Source: Eutreptiella sp. 'Long Island Sound 2002' (lineage: Eukaryota > Euglenozoa > Euglenophyceae > Eutreptiales > Eutreptiaceae). From it: a DNA stretch of 64,000 nucleotides. This document shows, one piece after another, positions 9,925 through 22,082 of the stretch (positions within the stretch are counted from its first letter, which is position 1; each line of letters opens with the position of its first letter). The translations under genes were made by a program, and so were the position numbers. The stretch covers positions 141,452,765-141,516,764 of the forward strand of contig OZ038378.1 of assembly GCA_964036045.1 (NCBI GenBank), written 5' to 3'. The notes beneath the pieces are model-generated. The model saw only the letters and a list, made by a program, of their open reading frames with translations. It was not told the origin of the DNA and searched no databases.

Positions 9925-10643
9925 AGGGAAGAAATCAGCTGCAAAGGAGGAGCAGCCCCCCCCCCCCCTTTGGCAAAAGTGGTCTGCTCCGAGGACGGAG
10001 CCAGCCCCAACTGCAGATTCCCCTGGAGTGCACGCTGTAGTCGATGCTCCTCCACTTCCTGCGCTGTTCTGCGTGGCCTATGTGTGTACGGGCGCAGTTT
10101 GTGTATTCTGTTGAGACCAACCTTGGTGGCCCACGTGCGCTCACAGTATGCCGCTAACTGCTGAACGTGCATGTTCATGGCACTGCGGCAGGTGAAATAG
10201 GGGCGGCAGTTCAGGCCGCAGAGTGCCGGCCCCCCCAAAGGAACTAAAGAGCTGCAGCGTGTGACCACACGCGCTGGATGCAAATGGCCTTTGGTGACCA
10301 GGCGCTGCGCATTTGCCATTGCCAGTCGTAAGACCCGGCCTCTCTCTTGCAGTGAAAGGGTGGTGCCCTTAAATTTTGCCTGTGGAGCGTGTGGGAGGGT
10401 GCGTTGCGCAAATTCCTCAAAGTCCAGTGCGAGTTCCAAGAACGTCACTGTGCCTGGCTCAGGGGCCCAGTGCAGTTCCCTCAGCCAGCATAGCAGGTCC
10501 GCCAAAAAGGGCATTTCCCACTGCCATTCCATCTTCTTAGGGGTACGCAAAAGAAGTAACCCTTTGTCTTCCGGTCTGGGGAGGGGTCCCACCAGTTGGT
10601 GGTACGGGTATTGCCGAAGCTGCTGTGAGAGGCTCGACCCCAT
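9921..10643 (-). CDS. Retroelement-like ORF, 240 codons
   Basis: The minus-strand frame contains LLCWLRELHWAPEPGTVTFL followed by ELALDFEEFAQRTLP, a long basic helix-rich part (LSLQERGRVLRLAMANAQRL), and a region with spaced cysteines and aromatics. Upstream the frame runs into a CA tract coding His-Thr repeats and then into dispersed module A. I read it as part of a mobile-element polyprotein (non-LTR or tyrosine-recombinase retroelement type). I see no reverse-transcriptase YxDD box, so the assignment is tentative. The frame ends at a poly-C tract (9956-9967) that probably causes a frameshift into the downstream Cys/His ORF. Confidence 0.35.
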   Translation of the reverse strand: MGSSLSQQLRQYPYHQLVGPLPRPEDKGLLLLRTPKKMEWQWEMPFLADLLCWLRELHWAPEPGTVTFLELALDFEEFAQRTLPHAPQAKFKGTTLSLQERGRVLRLAMANAQRLVTKGHLHPARVVTRCSSLVPLGGPALCGLNCRPYFTCRSAMNMHVQQLAAYCERTWATKVGLNRIHKLRPYTHRPRRTAQEVEEHRLQRALQGNLQLGLAPSSEQTTFAKGGGGAAPPLQLISSL

Positions 10644-10805
10644 GTGTGTGTGTGTGTGTGTGTGACGCCCAAATCATTTAAATCTTGCACAAAGTGCGAA
10701 ATCCTACTGCTAGATGCCACTGCGAGGCGACCGAACAATGAGATCTGATGTTCATGTGCCCTGTCAACAGGCTTCAGAAACCGGGTGAGACGTTGAGCAA
10801 ACATG
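10640..10805 (-). repeat. Dispersed repeat module A, copy 1
   Basis: A TG tract followed by GACGCCCAAATCATTTAAAT and about 130 bp of related sequence. The same start recurs after TG tracts at 21.46, 31.67 and 33.33 kb. Read on the minus strand, the copy encodes RLTRFLKPVDRAHEHQISLF, then a segment ending DLGV, then His-Thr repeats. The module is therefore probably part of a mobile-element ORF that runs into a CA microsatellite. Confidence 0.75.
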
Positions 10806-10849
10806 CAACAAGAGGGGGTGGCGTGTTGGGCTCCTACTGCAGCTTGCAT

Positions 10850-11175
10850 CCCATCTCCGTGCGCCTGTGCTTCCCTGCGTGGAGGCCCCCTTGGGCATGT
10901 CTATGGTGCTATCGGCGGTCGCGCAGGCTGAGGCCCACAGGTTCCACCTGAACCTGGAGCTCTTGTGCTGGAAGGGTTGGAGGTGGCTGGGGAGGGGGGG
11001 GGGGGGCTATGGGGGGTTGATCCACGGAATTGCCTCCCGCCCAAGCCCGCACCCAAGCCCGCCACCGCAGCCGCCCACCAGCAGCCACATCCCTAGACCC
11101 CCCGGGGCGCCTTCCTCAAGGCCCTGGGGGCGATCTGCCCCACCCTGGACACGCGGGGGATGGTATGTTTACTGT
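10850..11175. other. G-rich intergenic DNA
   Basis: Contains a G11 run (about 10996-11006) and a Pro/His-rich plus-strand frame made by CCGCC repeats. No supported gene. Confidence 0.35.
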
Positions 11176-11247
11176 GTTCTAGAGGTGTTCTAGCGAAGCC
11201 ACTTCGCCGCCGCCGCCGCTAGAAGTTCGCTAGAACGTCACTAGAAC
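11176..11247. other. Long inverted repeat built on GTTCTAG
   Basis: The arms are GTTCTAGAGGTGTTCTAGCGAA (11176-11197; bases 8-11 of this arm differ from the partner) and its near-complement at 11226-11247, separated by 28 bases containing CGCCGCCGCCGCCG. Each arm holds two GTTCTAG boxes four bases apart, so four boxes are arranged as an inverted pair of direct repeats. It could form a strong stem-loop or serve as a site for a dimeric DNA-binding protein. Confidence 0.75.
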
Positions 11248-11501
11248 TTTTCTTTGCTGTTTATTGTCACGGGTGGTGAGCCTCAAGGCCTACGGCCGTG
11301 ACCTGCGTGGGGTTTGTGTGGAGTGGCGTGGCGGCGGCGGCCGCACGCATTGGGTGGGGGTAACACAGCTTGGGCACATGGTGGAGAATGACCCCAACAT
11401 GACGTTCTCGGTGTTGCATGGGTTGGGTTGCTGGGAGGCGGGGAGGAGGGGGGGATGGACCCACAGCGCCGAGGGTGGGCGAGGCTGGGGGAGGAGGAGG
11501 A

Positions 11502-11559
11502 GAGCAGCAGCAGCAACAGCAACAGCAGCAGCAGCAATAGCAGCAGCAGCAGCAGCAGT
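11502..11559. repeat. (CAG)n trinucleotide repeat
   Basis: CAG/AGC repeats with a few CAA and AAT interruptions. Frames through it give runs of Ser, Gln or Ala on plus and of Leu, Cys or Ala on minus. Confidence 0.95.
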
Positions 11560-11659
11560 GGGAAGCCCCCCCCCCCCGGCCACCAAGCCCCCCCCTGCGC
11601 GAGCCCCCGAGAGGAAGCGGGCCTTTTCTTACCAACGGGAGGGGGGGGGGGTCAAATGA

Positions 11660-13925
11660 CAAGGGCAAGCACCCACTTTTTGGCTAGAGGCACAGCTCTT
11701 GGCCTACCCCCAATGGGGGGGGGGGGGTTCAACCTTAGGACGCACCCACCCAGAACCCATAGAAAGCAGTAGAGAATACCAACGCACCAGCAAGATGCCA
11801 ACTTTGCTCCCTGTGCAGCATTCCCAGGCGTTCTCTGTGTGCCTGGAACTTCAAGTGTTCATGCATGGCATTGCCGTGGTCCGAAACCACCATGCCACAT
11901 TTGCATGATACTTTCATGGTGAGGTCACACGGAACAGCAGGCACAGGTCACAGCACAACACAAACAACACCCCCATCGTTCAGGCGCCCTGACACCGACG
12001 TTCCTCAAAGGGGACAAAAAAAAAGGACCCACCAGTCACCTACCCCTACCCTAAGGCGGTGGGGGGTTGCATCTGAAGGAGGCCCAACTTTTTCATAAAG
12101 GCACACCCCCACCCCCCCCACCCCTGTCAGATAGGCAGGCCACTAAGCAAAGGCCCCCAAGCAAAGGCCGGAGAAGAAGCTGCAGGCCAAAAAAAAAAGT
12201 TTTGAGAGCGCTGAAAGAACGAGCGGGCAGTTTCATTGGCGAAAGCACCGCAGTAGGTACAGAACAGCAAAAAAATGGCCGTTGACCGCTGGCAGTTGTG
12301 GGTCAACCATGGATAACAGAGCAACGGGCGCCGATATGGCATCCTTGGGGTTGCTGCCTGCAATTCGACAGCAAAGGCCAACAGTTCCCAAGGAACATCG
12401 GACCTGCTGCGGCATGTTGCGGCCCGCTTCAAGCCGTTGGTGGGTCGTTGTGTGGATTTCGGAGGATCCTGGGGGAAATTCGCAAAGAAGTCCTGCAAAT
12501 CGGGACAGCCCGGGTTTTCCAGGTAAGTGTCTGAGAAAGAAAATGCCTTCACAATGTCCCAGTGAAACATGTGCTGCTCAATTCCTGTTAAAGCATTGCC
12601 TCCAAACCAGAGGTACTGGTTGCAGCGGTCTGTTTCACCGGAGGTGAGGTGGACGATCGGCCGCTCTGCTGCACTTGGGAGACATTGGCAACAATAGTAG
12701 GTCTTTGTTGAGGTGCCGGGTTCAGGGGTGGCCAGACAGAGCTGTAACCTTGCGAGTTCAGGAACCAGATTTTTCGTGTAGCTGGAGGTGTTGACATTAC
12801 ATCAATGGCAAACCGACACTGAAGAGACGCAAACCTGGGACCCTACGGTAGACATGTGCAGTTGTAGGCACCAGCAATTGGGCCCGTTAGGCTGTGGCAC
12901 GCGGCAAAACCCGCACCATTGGCTCCAAAACTCCAGTGCTACAGTATGCTGAGGCATGTAGCAACCGTTGGCGCTCGCTCAACAGAGCAGCGGCCAACCA
13001 GTGACTGCTGCCGAGTAAGGGCCAACTGTCAGCCTCATCAACTTCCGTGGGATATGCACCTGGTGCGAACAGCTACTCTACCCCCACCATCAAGGGCCTG
13101 GGAGTGTCATGCATGAAGGAAAAAAAAAGAGCAAAGAAGGTCGATACCTCAAGGAGAGCCCTGTGTGCCATGGATGCCCCAAGATCGACCCCGGGGCTGT
13201 GCTGTTGAACGGGGTGTTGGGGGGTGCGGGGGCAGGGTGGTCCAGAGACCGGGGACAACGCCCTTGACATTGGAAAATAGCCACAAATGGCGAAATCTGT
13301 CGGCACCAAAATTGCCAAGAAAATTTTTTACCGACAAGCATGGGCCAAATGGTCAGCAGTACCAGAAACAACCCAAAAAAAAGTGTCCTGGTTTGTCCGG
13401 AGCTTGAAGGGGTTTTTCGCAAGGGGGCGAGTCTTGAGGGGGGAGGGCACCCTTGCCAAGAAATATGTTGCAGCTTTGGCCTGCCCCACCGCCCCCAGCC
13501 CGCTAGGCTTGGGGCCCTGGGAGGCAACTACTGGGGGTTGGGTTTGCTCCTCTAGGATTTTCGGGTGTCGTGACCTTTGCAGGACTGTAAGATGCAGCAC
13601 CCCATGAATGCACGCACGGCCTGTCCCGCACCTGTAGATAGTGAGGTTCGTAACGGCCCCACGGCAGACTGAACCCCAGTACTGCGACAAGCCCCTCTCG
13701 CCACGTCTCCAAAGTGATCCGCTGGTCCCCTGAAAAACGGTGCATGCGACGCCGTGGCATTTGCCGTATGGGCTACAGATCTCTTGGGGACACATCCGAA
13801 CGATTGAGTTTCTGATCACGCACTCGAGGGCTTCAAGGGGGATGGAGGCTCCCCGAGCGTCCGGCCGGCGGACCGCATCAGGCGCCGTCTACGTCCCAAA
13901 GCAGAGCTGCGGTGTCGCAGGAGAT
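11660..13925. other. No confident gene; scattered minus-strand ORFs
   Basis: The longest minus-strand frames are 12570-12127 (starts MFHWDIVKAFSFSDTYLENP) and 13819-13328 with overlapping frames near 13760-13503 (ETWREGLVAVLGFSLPWGRY). They look partly protein-like but have no recognisable domain and overlap in shifted frames, as in decayed elements. The phrase CCACTAAGCAAAGGCC at 12139-12154 matches the terminal repeat of the small element at 28.84-29.07 kb. Long G and C runs occur at about 11640-11650, 11720-11728 and 12106-12120. Confidence 0.35.
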
Positions 13926-13929
13926 GCCT

Positions 13930-16900
13930 GGCTCTGCTGCATGACATACATCACTGTACTACATGACTCACTGGCTCTGCTGCATGACATACATCACTGT
14001 ACTACATGACTCACTGGCTGTGCTGCATGACATACATGACTGTACTACATGACTCACTGGCTGTGCTGCATGACATACATGACTGTACTACATGACTCAC
14101 TGGCTCTGCTGCATGACATACATGACTGTACTACATGACTCACTGGCTGTGCTGCATGACATACATGACTGTACTACATGACTCACTGGCTGTGCTGCAT
14201 GACATACATGACTGTACTACATGACTCACTGGCTGTGCTGCATGACATACATCACTGTACTACATGACTCACTGGCTCTGCTGCATGACATACATGACTG
14301 TACTACATGACTCACTGGCTGTGCTGCATGACATACATGACTGTACTACATGACTCACTGGCTGTGCTGCATGACATACATGACTGTACTACATGACTCA
14401 CTGGCTGTGCTGCATGACATACATGACTGTACTACATGACTCACTGGCTGTGCTGCATGACATACATGACTGTACTACATGACTCACTGGCTGTGCTGCA
14501 TGACATACATCACTGTACTACATGACTCACTGGCTGTGCTGCATGACATACATGACTGTACTACATGACTCACTGGCTGTGCTGCATGACATACATGACT
14601 GTACTACATGACTCACTGGCTGTGCTGCATGACATACATGACTGTACTACATGACTCACTGGCTGTGCTGCATGACATACATGACTGTACTACATGACTC
14701 ACTGGCTCTGCTGCATGACATACATGACTGTACTACATGACTCACTGGCTGTGCTGCATGACATACATGACTGTACTACATGACTCACTGGCTGTGCTGC
14801 ATGACATACATGACTGTACTACATGACTCACTGGCTGTGCTGCATGACATACATGACTGTACTACATGACTCACTGGCTGTGCTGCATGACATACATCAC
14901 TGTACTACATGACTCACTGGCTCTGCTGCATGACATACATGACTGTACTACATGACTCACTGGCTGTGCTGCATGACATACATGACTGTACTACATGACT
15001 CACTGGCTGTGCTGCATGACATACATGACTGTACTACATGACTCACTGGCTGTGCTGCATGACATACATCACTGTACTACATTAAAAACTGGCTGTGCTG
15101 CATGACATACATGACTGTACTACATGACTCACTGGCTGTGCTGCATGACATACATGACTGTACTACATGACTCACTGGCTGTGCTGCATGACATACATGA
15201 CTGTACTACATGACTCACTGGCTGTGCTGCATGACATACATGACTGTACTACATGACTCACTGGCTGTGCTGCATGACATACATCACTGTACTACATGAC
15301 TCACTGGCTGTGCTGCATGACATACATGACTGTACTACATGACTCACTGGCTGTGCTGCATGACATACATGACTGTACTACATGACTCACTGGCTGTGCT
15401 GCATGACATACATGACTGTACTACATGACTCACTGGCTGTGCTGCGTGACATACATGACGGTACTACATGACTCACTGGCTGTGCTGCATGACATACATG
15501 ACTGTACTACATGACTCACTGGCTGTGCTGCATGACATACATGACTGTACTACATGACTCACTGGCTGTGCTGCATGACATACATCACTGTACTACATGA
15601 CTCACTGGCTGTGCTGCATGACATACATGACTGTACTACATGACTCACTGGCTGTGCTGCATGACATACATGACTGTACTACATGACTCACTGGCTGTGC
15701 TGCATGACATACATGACTGTACTACATGACTCACTGGCTGTGCTGCATGACATACATGACTGTACTACATGACTCACTGGCTGTGCTGCATGACATACAT
15801 CACTGTACTACATGACTCACTGGCTGTGCTGCATGACATACATGACTGTACTACATGACTCACTGGCTGTGCTGCATGACATACATCACTGTACTACATG
15901 ACTCACTGGCTGTGCTGCATGACATACATGACTGTACTACATGACTCACTGGCTGTGCTGCATGACATACATGACTGTACTACATGACTCACTGGCTGTG
16001 CTGCATGACATACATGACTGTACTACATGACTCACTGGCTGTGCTGCATGACATACATCACTGTACTACATGACTCACTGGCTGTGCTGCATGACATACA
16101 TCACTGTACTACATGACTCACTGGCTGTGCTGCATGACATACATGACTGTACTACATGACTCACTGGCTGTGCTGCATGACATACATGACTGTACTACAT
16201 GACTCACTGGCTGTGCTGCATGACATACATGACTGTACTACATGACTCACTGGCTGTGCTGCATGACATACATGACTGTACTACATGACTCACTGGCTGT
16301 GCTGCATGACATACATGACTGTACTACATGACTCACTGGCTCTGCTGCATGACATACATGACTGTACTACATGACTCACTGGCTGTGCTGCATGACATAC
16401 ATGACTGTACTACATGACTCACTGGCTCTGCTGCATGACATACATCACTGTACTACATGACTCACTGGCTCTGCTGCATGACATACATGACTGTACTACA
16501 TGACTCACTGGCTGTGCTGCATGACATACATGACTGTACTACATGACTCACTGGCTGTGCTGCATGACATACATGACTGTACTACATGACTCACTGGCTG
16601 TGCTGCATGACATACATGACTGTACTACATGACTCACTGGCTGTGCTGCATGACATACATGACTGTACTACATGACTCACTGGCTGTGCTGCATGACATA
16701 CATCACTGTACTACATGACTCACTGGCTCTGCTGCATGACATACATGACTGTACTACATGACTCACTGGCTGTGCTGCATGACATACATGACTGTACTAC
16801 ATGACTCACTGGCTGTGCTGCATGACATACATCACTGTACTACATGACTCACTGGCTGTGCTGCATGACATACATGACTGTACTACATGACTCACTGGCT

Positions 16901-19900
16901 GTGCTGCATGACATACATGACTGTACTACATGACTCACTGGCTGTGCTGCATGACATACATGACTGTACTACATGACTCACTGGCTGTGCTGCATGACAT
17001 ACATGACTGTACTACATGACTCACTGGCTGTGCTGCATGACATACATGACTGTACTACATGACTCACTGGCTGTGCTGCATGACATACATCACTGTACTA
17101 CATGACTCACTGGCTGTGCTGCATGACATACATCACTGTACTACATGACTCACTGGCTGTGCTGCATGACATACATGACTGTACTACATGACTCACTGGC
17201 TGTGCTGCATGACATACATGACTGTACTACATGACTCACTGGCTGTGCTGCATGACATACATGACTGTACTACATGACTCACTGGCTGTGCTGCATGACA
17301 TACATGACTGTACTACATGACTCACTGGCTGTGCTGCATGACATACATGACTGTACTACATGACTCACTGGCTCTGCTGCATGACATACATGACTGTACT
17401 ACATGACTCACTGGCTGTGCTGCATGACATACATGACTGTACTACATGACTCACTGGCTCTGCTGCATGACATACATCACTGTACTACATGACTCACTGG
17501 CTCTGCTGCATGACATACATGACTGTACTACATGACTCACTGGCTGTGCTGCATGACATACATGACTGTACTACATGACTCACTGGCTGTGCTGCATGAC
17601 ATACATGACTGTACTACATGACTCACTGGCTGTGCTGCATGACATACATGACTGTACTACATGACTCACTGGCTGTGCTGCATGACATACATGACTGTAC
17701 TACATGACTCACTGGCTGTGCTGCATGACATACATCACTGTACTACATGACTCACTGGCTCTGCTGCATGACATACATGACTGTACTACATGACTCACTG
17801 GCTGTGCTGCATGACATACATGACTGTACTACATGACTCACTGGCTGTGCTGCATGACATACATGACTGTACTACATGACTCACTGGCTCTGCTGCATGA
17901 CATACATGACTGTACTACATGACTCACTGGCTGTGCTGCATGACATACATCACTGTACTACATGACTCACCGGCTGTGCTGCATGACATACATGACTGTA
18001 CTACATGACTCACTGGCTGTGCTGCATGACATACATGACTGTACTACATGACTCACTGGCTGTGCTGCATGACATACATCACTGTACTACATGACTCACT
18101 GGCTCTGCTGCATGACATACATGACTGTACTACATGACTCACTGGCTGTGCTGCATGACATACATGACTGTACTACATGACTCACTGGCTGTGCTGCATG
18201 ACATACATGACTGTACTACATGACTCACTGGCTGTGCTGCATGACATACATCACTGTACTACATGACTCACTGGCTGTGCTGCATGACATACATGACTGT
18301 ACTACATGACTCACTGGCTGTCCTGCACGACATACATGACTGTACTACATGACTCACTGGCTGTGCTGCATGACATACATGACTGTACTACATGACTCAC
18401 TGGCTGTGCTGCATGACATACATGACTGTACTACATGACTCACTGGCTGTGCTGCATGACATACATGACTGTACTACATGACTCACTGGCTGTGCTGCAT
18501 GACATACATGACTGTACTACATGACTCACTGGCTGTGCTGCATGACATACATGACTGTACTACATGCTTCACTGGCTGTGCTGCATGACATACATGACTG
18601 TACTACATGACTCACTGGCTCTGCTGCATGACATACATGACTGTACTACATGACTCACTGGCTGTGCTGCATGACATACATGACTGTACTACATGACTCA
18701 CTGGCTGTGCTGCATGACATACATGACTGTACTACATGACTCACTGGCTCTGCTGCATGACATACATGACTGTACTACATGACTCACTGGCTGTGCTGCA
18801 TGACATACATGACTGTACTACATGACTCACTGGCTGTGCTGCATGACATACATGACTGTACTACATGACTCACTGGCTGTGCTGCATGACATACATCACT
18901 GTACTACATGACTCACTGGCTGTGCTGCATGACATACATGACTGTACTACATGACTCACTGGCTGTGCTGCATGACATACATGACTGTACTACATGACTC
19001 ACTGGCTGTGCTGCATGACATACATGACTGTACTACATGACTCACTGGCTGTGCTGCATGACATACATGACTGTACTACATGACTCACTGGCTGTGCTGC
19101 ATGACATACATGACTGTACTACATGACTCACTGGCTGTGCTGCATGACATACATGACTGTACTACATGACTCACTGGCTGTGCTGCATGACATACATCAC
19201 TGTACTACATGACTCACTGGCTGTGCTGCATGACATACATGACTGTACTACATGACTCACTGGCTGTGCTGCATGACATACATGACTGTACTACATGACT
19301 CACTGGCTCTGCTGCATGACATACATGACTGTACTACATGACTCACTGGCTGTGCTGCATGACATACATCACTGTACTACATGACTCACTGGCTCTGCTG
19401 CATGACATACATGACTGTACTACATGACTCACTGGCTGTGCTGCATGACATACATGACTGTACTACATGACTCACTGGCTGTGCTGCATGACATACATGA
19501 CTGTACTACATGACTCACTGGCTGTGCTGCATGACATACATGACTGTACTACATGACTCACTGGCTGTGCTGCATGACATACATGACTGTACTACATGAC
19601 TCACTGGCTGTGCTGCATGACATACATGACTGTACTACATGACTCACTGGCTGTGCTGCATGACATACATGACTGTACTACATGACTCACTGGCTGTGCT
19701 GCATGACATACATGACTGTACTACATGACTCACTGGCTGTGCTGCATGACATACACCACTGTACTACATGACTCACTGGCTGTGCTGCATGACATACATG
19801 ACTGTACTACATGACTCACTGGCTGTGCTGCATGACATACATGACTGTACTACATGACTCACTGGCTCTGCTGCATGACATACATGACTGTACTACATGA

Positions 19901-21425
19901 CTCACTGGCTGTGCTGCATGACATACATCACTGTACTACATGACTCACTGGCTGTGCTGCATGACATACATGACTGTACTACATGACTCACTGGCTGTGC
20001 TGCATGACATACATGACTGTACTACATGACTCACTGGCTGTGCTGCATGACATACATCACTGTACTACATGACTCACTGGCTGTGCTGCATGACATACAT
20101 GACTGTACTACATGACTCACTGGCTGTGCTGCATGACATACATGACTGTACTACATGACTCACTGGCTGTGCTGCATGACATACATGACTGTACTACATG
20201 ACTCACTGGCTGTGCTGCATGACATACATGACTGTACTACATGACTCACTGGCTGTGCTGCATGACATACATGACTATACTACATGACTCACTGGCTGTG
20301 CTGCATGACATACATCACTGTACTACATGACTCACTGGCTCTGCTGCATGACATACATGACTGTACTACATGACTCACTGGCTCTGCTGCATGACATACA
20401 TGACTGTACTACATGACTCACTGGCTGTGCTGCATGACATACATGACTGTACTACATGACTCACTGGCTGTGCTGCATGACATACATGACTGTACTACAT
20501 GACTCACTGGCTGTGCTGCATGACATACATGACTGTACTACATGACTCACTGGCTGTGCTGCATGACATACATGACTGTACTACATGACTCACTGGCTGT
20601 GCTGCATGACATACATCACTGTACTACATGACTCACTGGCTGTGCTGCATGACATACATGACTGTACTACATGACTCACTGGCTGTGCTGCATGACATAC
20701 ATGACTGTACTACATGACTCACTGGCTGTGCTGCATGACATACATCACTGTACTACATGACTCACTGGCTGTGCTGCATGACATACATGACTGTACTACA
20801 TGACTCACTGGCTGTGCTGCATGACATACATGACTGTACTACATGACTCACTGGCTGTGCTGCATGACATACATGACTGTACTACATGACTCACTGGCTC
20901 TGCTGCATGACATACATGACTGTACTACATGACTCACTGGCTGTGCTGCATGACATACATGACTGTACTACATGACTCACTGGCTGTGCTGCATGACATA
21001 CATGACTGTACTACATGACTCACTGGCTGTGCTGCATGACATACATCACTGTACTACATGACTCACTGGCTGTGCTGCATGACATACATCACTGTACTAC
21101 ATGACTCACTGGCTGTGCTGCATGACATACATGACTGTACTACATGACTCACTGGCTGTGCTGCATGACATACATGACTGTACTACATGACTCACTGGCT
21201 GTGCTGCATGACATACATCACTGTACTACATGACTCACTGGCTGTGCTGCATGACATACATGACTGTACTACATGACTCACTGGCTGTGCTGCATGACAT
21301 ACATGACTGTACTACATGACTCACTGGCTGTGCTGCATGACATACATCACTGTACTACATGACTCACTGGCTGTGCTGCATGACATACATGACTGTACTA
21401 CTCACTGGCTGTGCTGCATGACATA
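13930..21425. repeat. 43-bp satellite array, 174 copies
   Basis: The unit begins GGCTGTGCTGCATGACATAC and ends CATGACTCACT. GG landmarks fall at 13930 and 21369, exactly 173 periods of 43 bp apart; one shortened copy (5 bp lost, next GG at 21407) ends the array. Two sites account for most variation: GGCTGTG/GGCTCTG and ACATGACTG/ACATCACTG. One copy at about 15080 has CATGACTCACT replaced by CATTAAAAACT without a length change. The unit contains three CATGAC boxes and one TGACTCA, and has stop codons, so it yields no long ORF. The array is followed directly by a TG tract. Confidence 0.98.
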
Positions 21426-21426
21426 G

Positions 21427-21575
21427 CTGTGTGTGTGCGTGTGTCCGTGTGTGTGTCTATGTGTGCGTGACGCCCAATGTATTCAATCAAAGCTCAAACT
21501 GCGAGGTTCAACATTCTTACTTCCTACCAATCATCAGCGAAATCGAACGTGTGTGTGTGTGTGTGTGTGTGTGTG
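21427..21575 (-). repeat. Module A copy 2 between two TG tracts
   Basis: A degenerate TG tract (21427-21468) is followed by GACGCCCAATGTATTCAATC, then CTCAAACTGCGAGGTTCAAC, and a second TG tract at about 21549-21574. The stretch matches the module at 31675-31720 closely. It abuts the right end of the 43-bp array. Confidence 0.8.
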
Positions 21576-22082
21576 GTCAGAGGTAGGTCGTCGCAAAGGG
21601 AGGAGCTTCCTGAATAGGAGGTCTACGACACCTGTGGTATCTTTCTTACTGTACAGCCAATGCAGGTCTTGGCGTTTTTCATAGAGCAGCTGTTTCAGCT
21701 TGTTCACGATCGCCTGAGGACCCACATTCGGGTCGCGCTGGTCCAGTGGTGACGTTGGGAGTGACGATGAAAACTGCGCTAATTTGGGGGCCCAGTGCTC
21801 GTGGAAGATGAGGCCCCTGTCGGAGGAAGGTAGGAGGACATGGGACTCCCTCCTCGTCCCTTTGAAGGCGCTCACCATTGACCAAACCGACGTGGGTTGT
21901 GCCACACAGCTCTTGCGAACCATCTCATCGATACAATCCAATGCCTTACATTGATTCATGAAATACCATTTTCTTTTTTTCCTTTGAAATTGGGATCTGG
22001 TTCTGGTCCATTGAGGCCCGTCTGAAGGGGGGTGGGTCCTGAGTGGGCAACTCTGTTGGCCCCCGCAAAGGAGTGGCACCAC
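21576..22082 (-). pseudogene. Retroelement-like ORF fragment
   Basis: A minus-strand open frame of about 180 codons. It has a basic start (QFQRKKRKWYFMNQCKAL), a middle part SVWSMVSAFKGTRRESHVLL, then HEHWAPKLAQF and LKQLLYEKRQDLHWLYSKK, and runs into His-Thr repeats made by the CA tract. The spacing of charged and aromatic residues resembles the linker between endonuclease and reverse transcriptase in LINE-type elements, but no catalytic motif is seen, so this is inference. It lies next to module A, as does the ORF at 9.9-10.6 kb. Confidence 0.3.

Noticed and set aside
13930-21425. CRISPR-like array
   Set aside because: Units are uniform tandem repeats without unique spacers; likewise the 85-bp array. 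No cas genes, and the window is eukaryotic.
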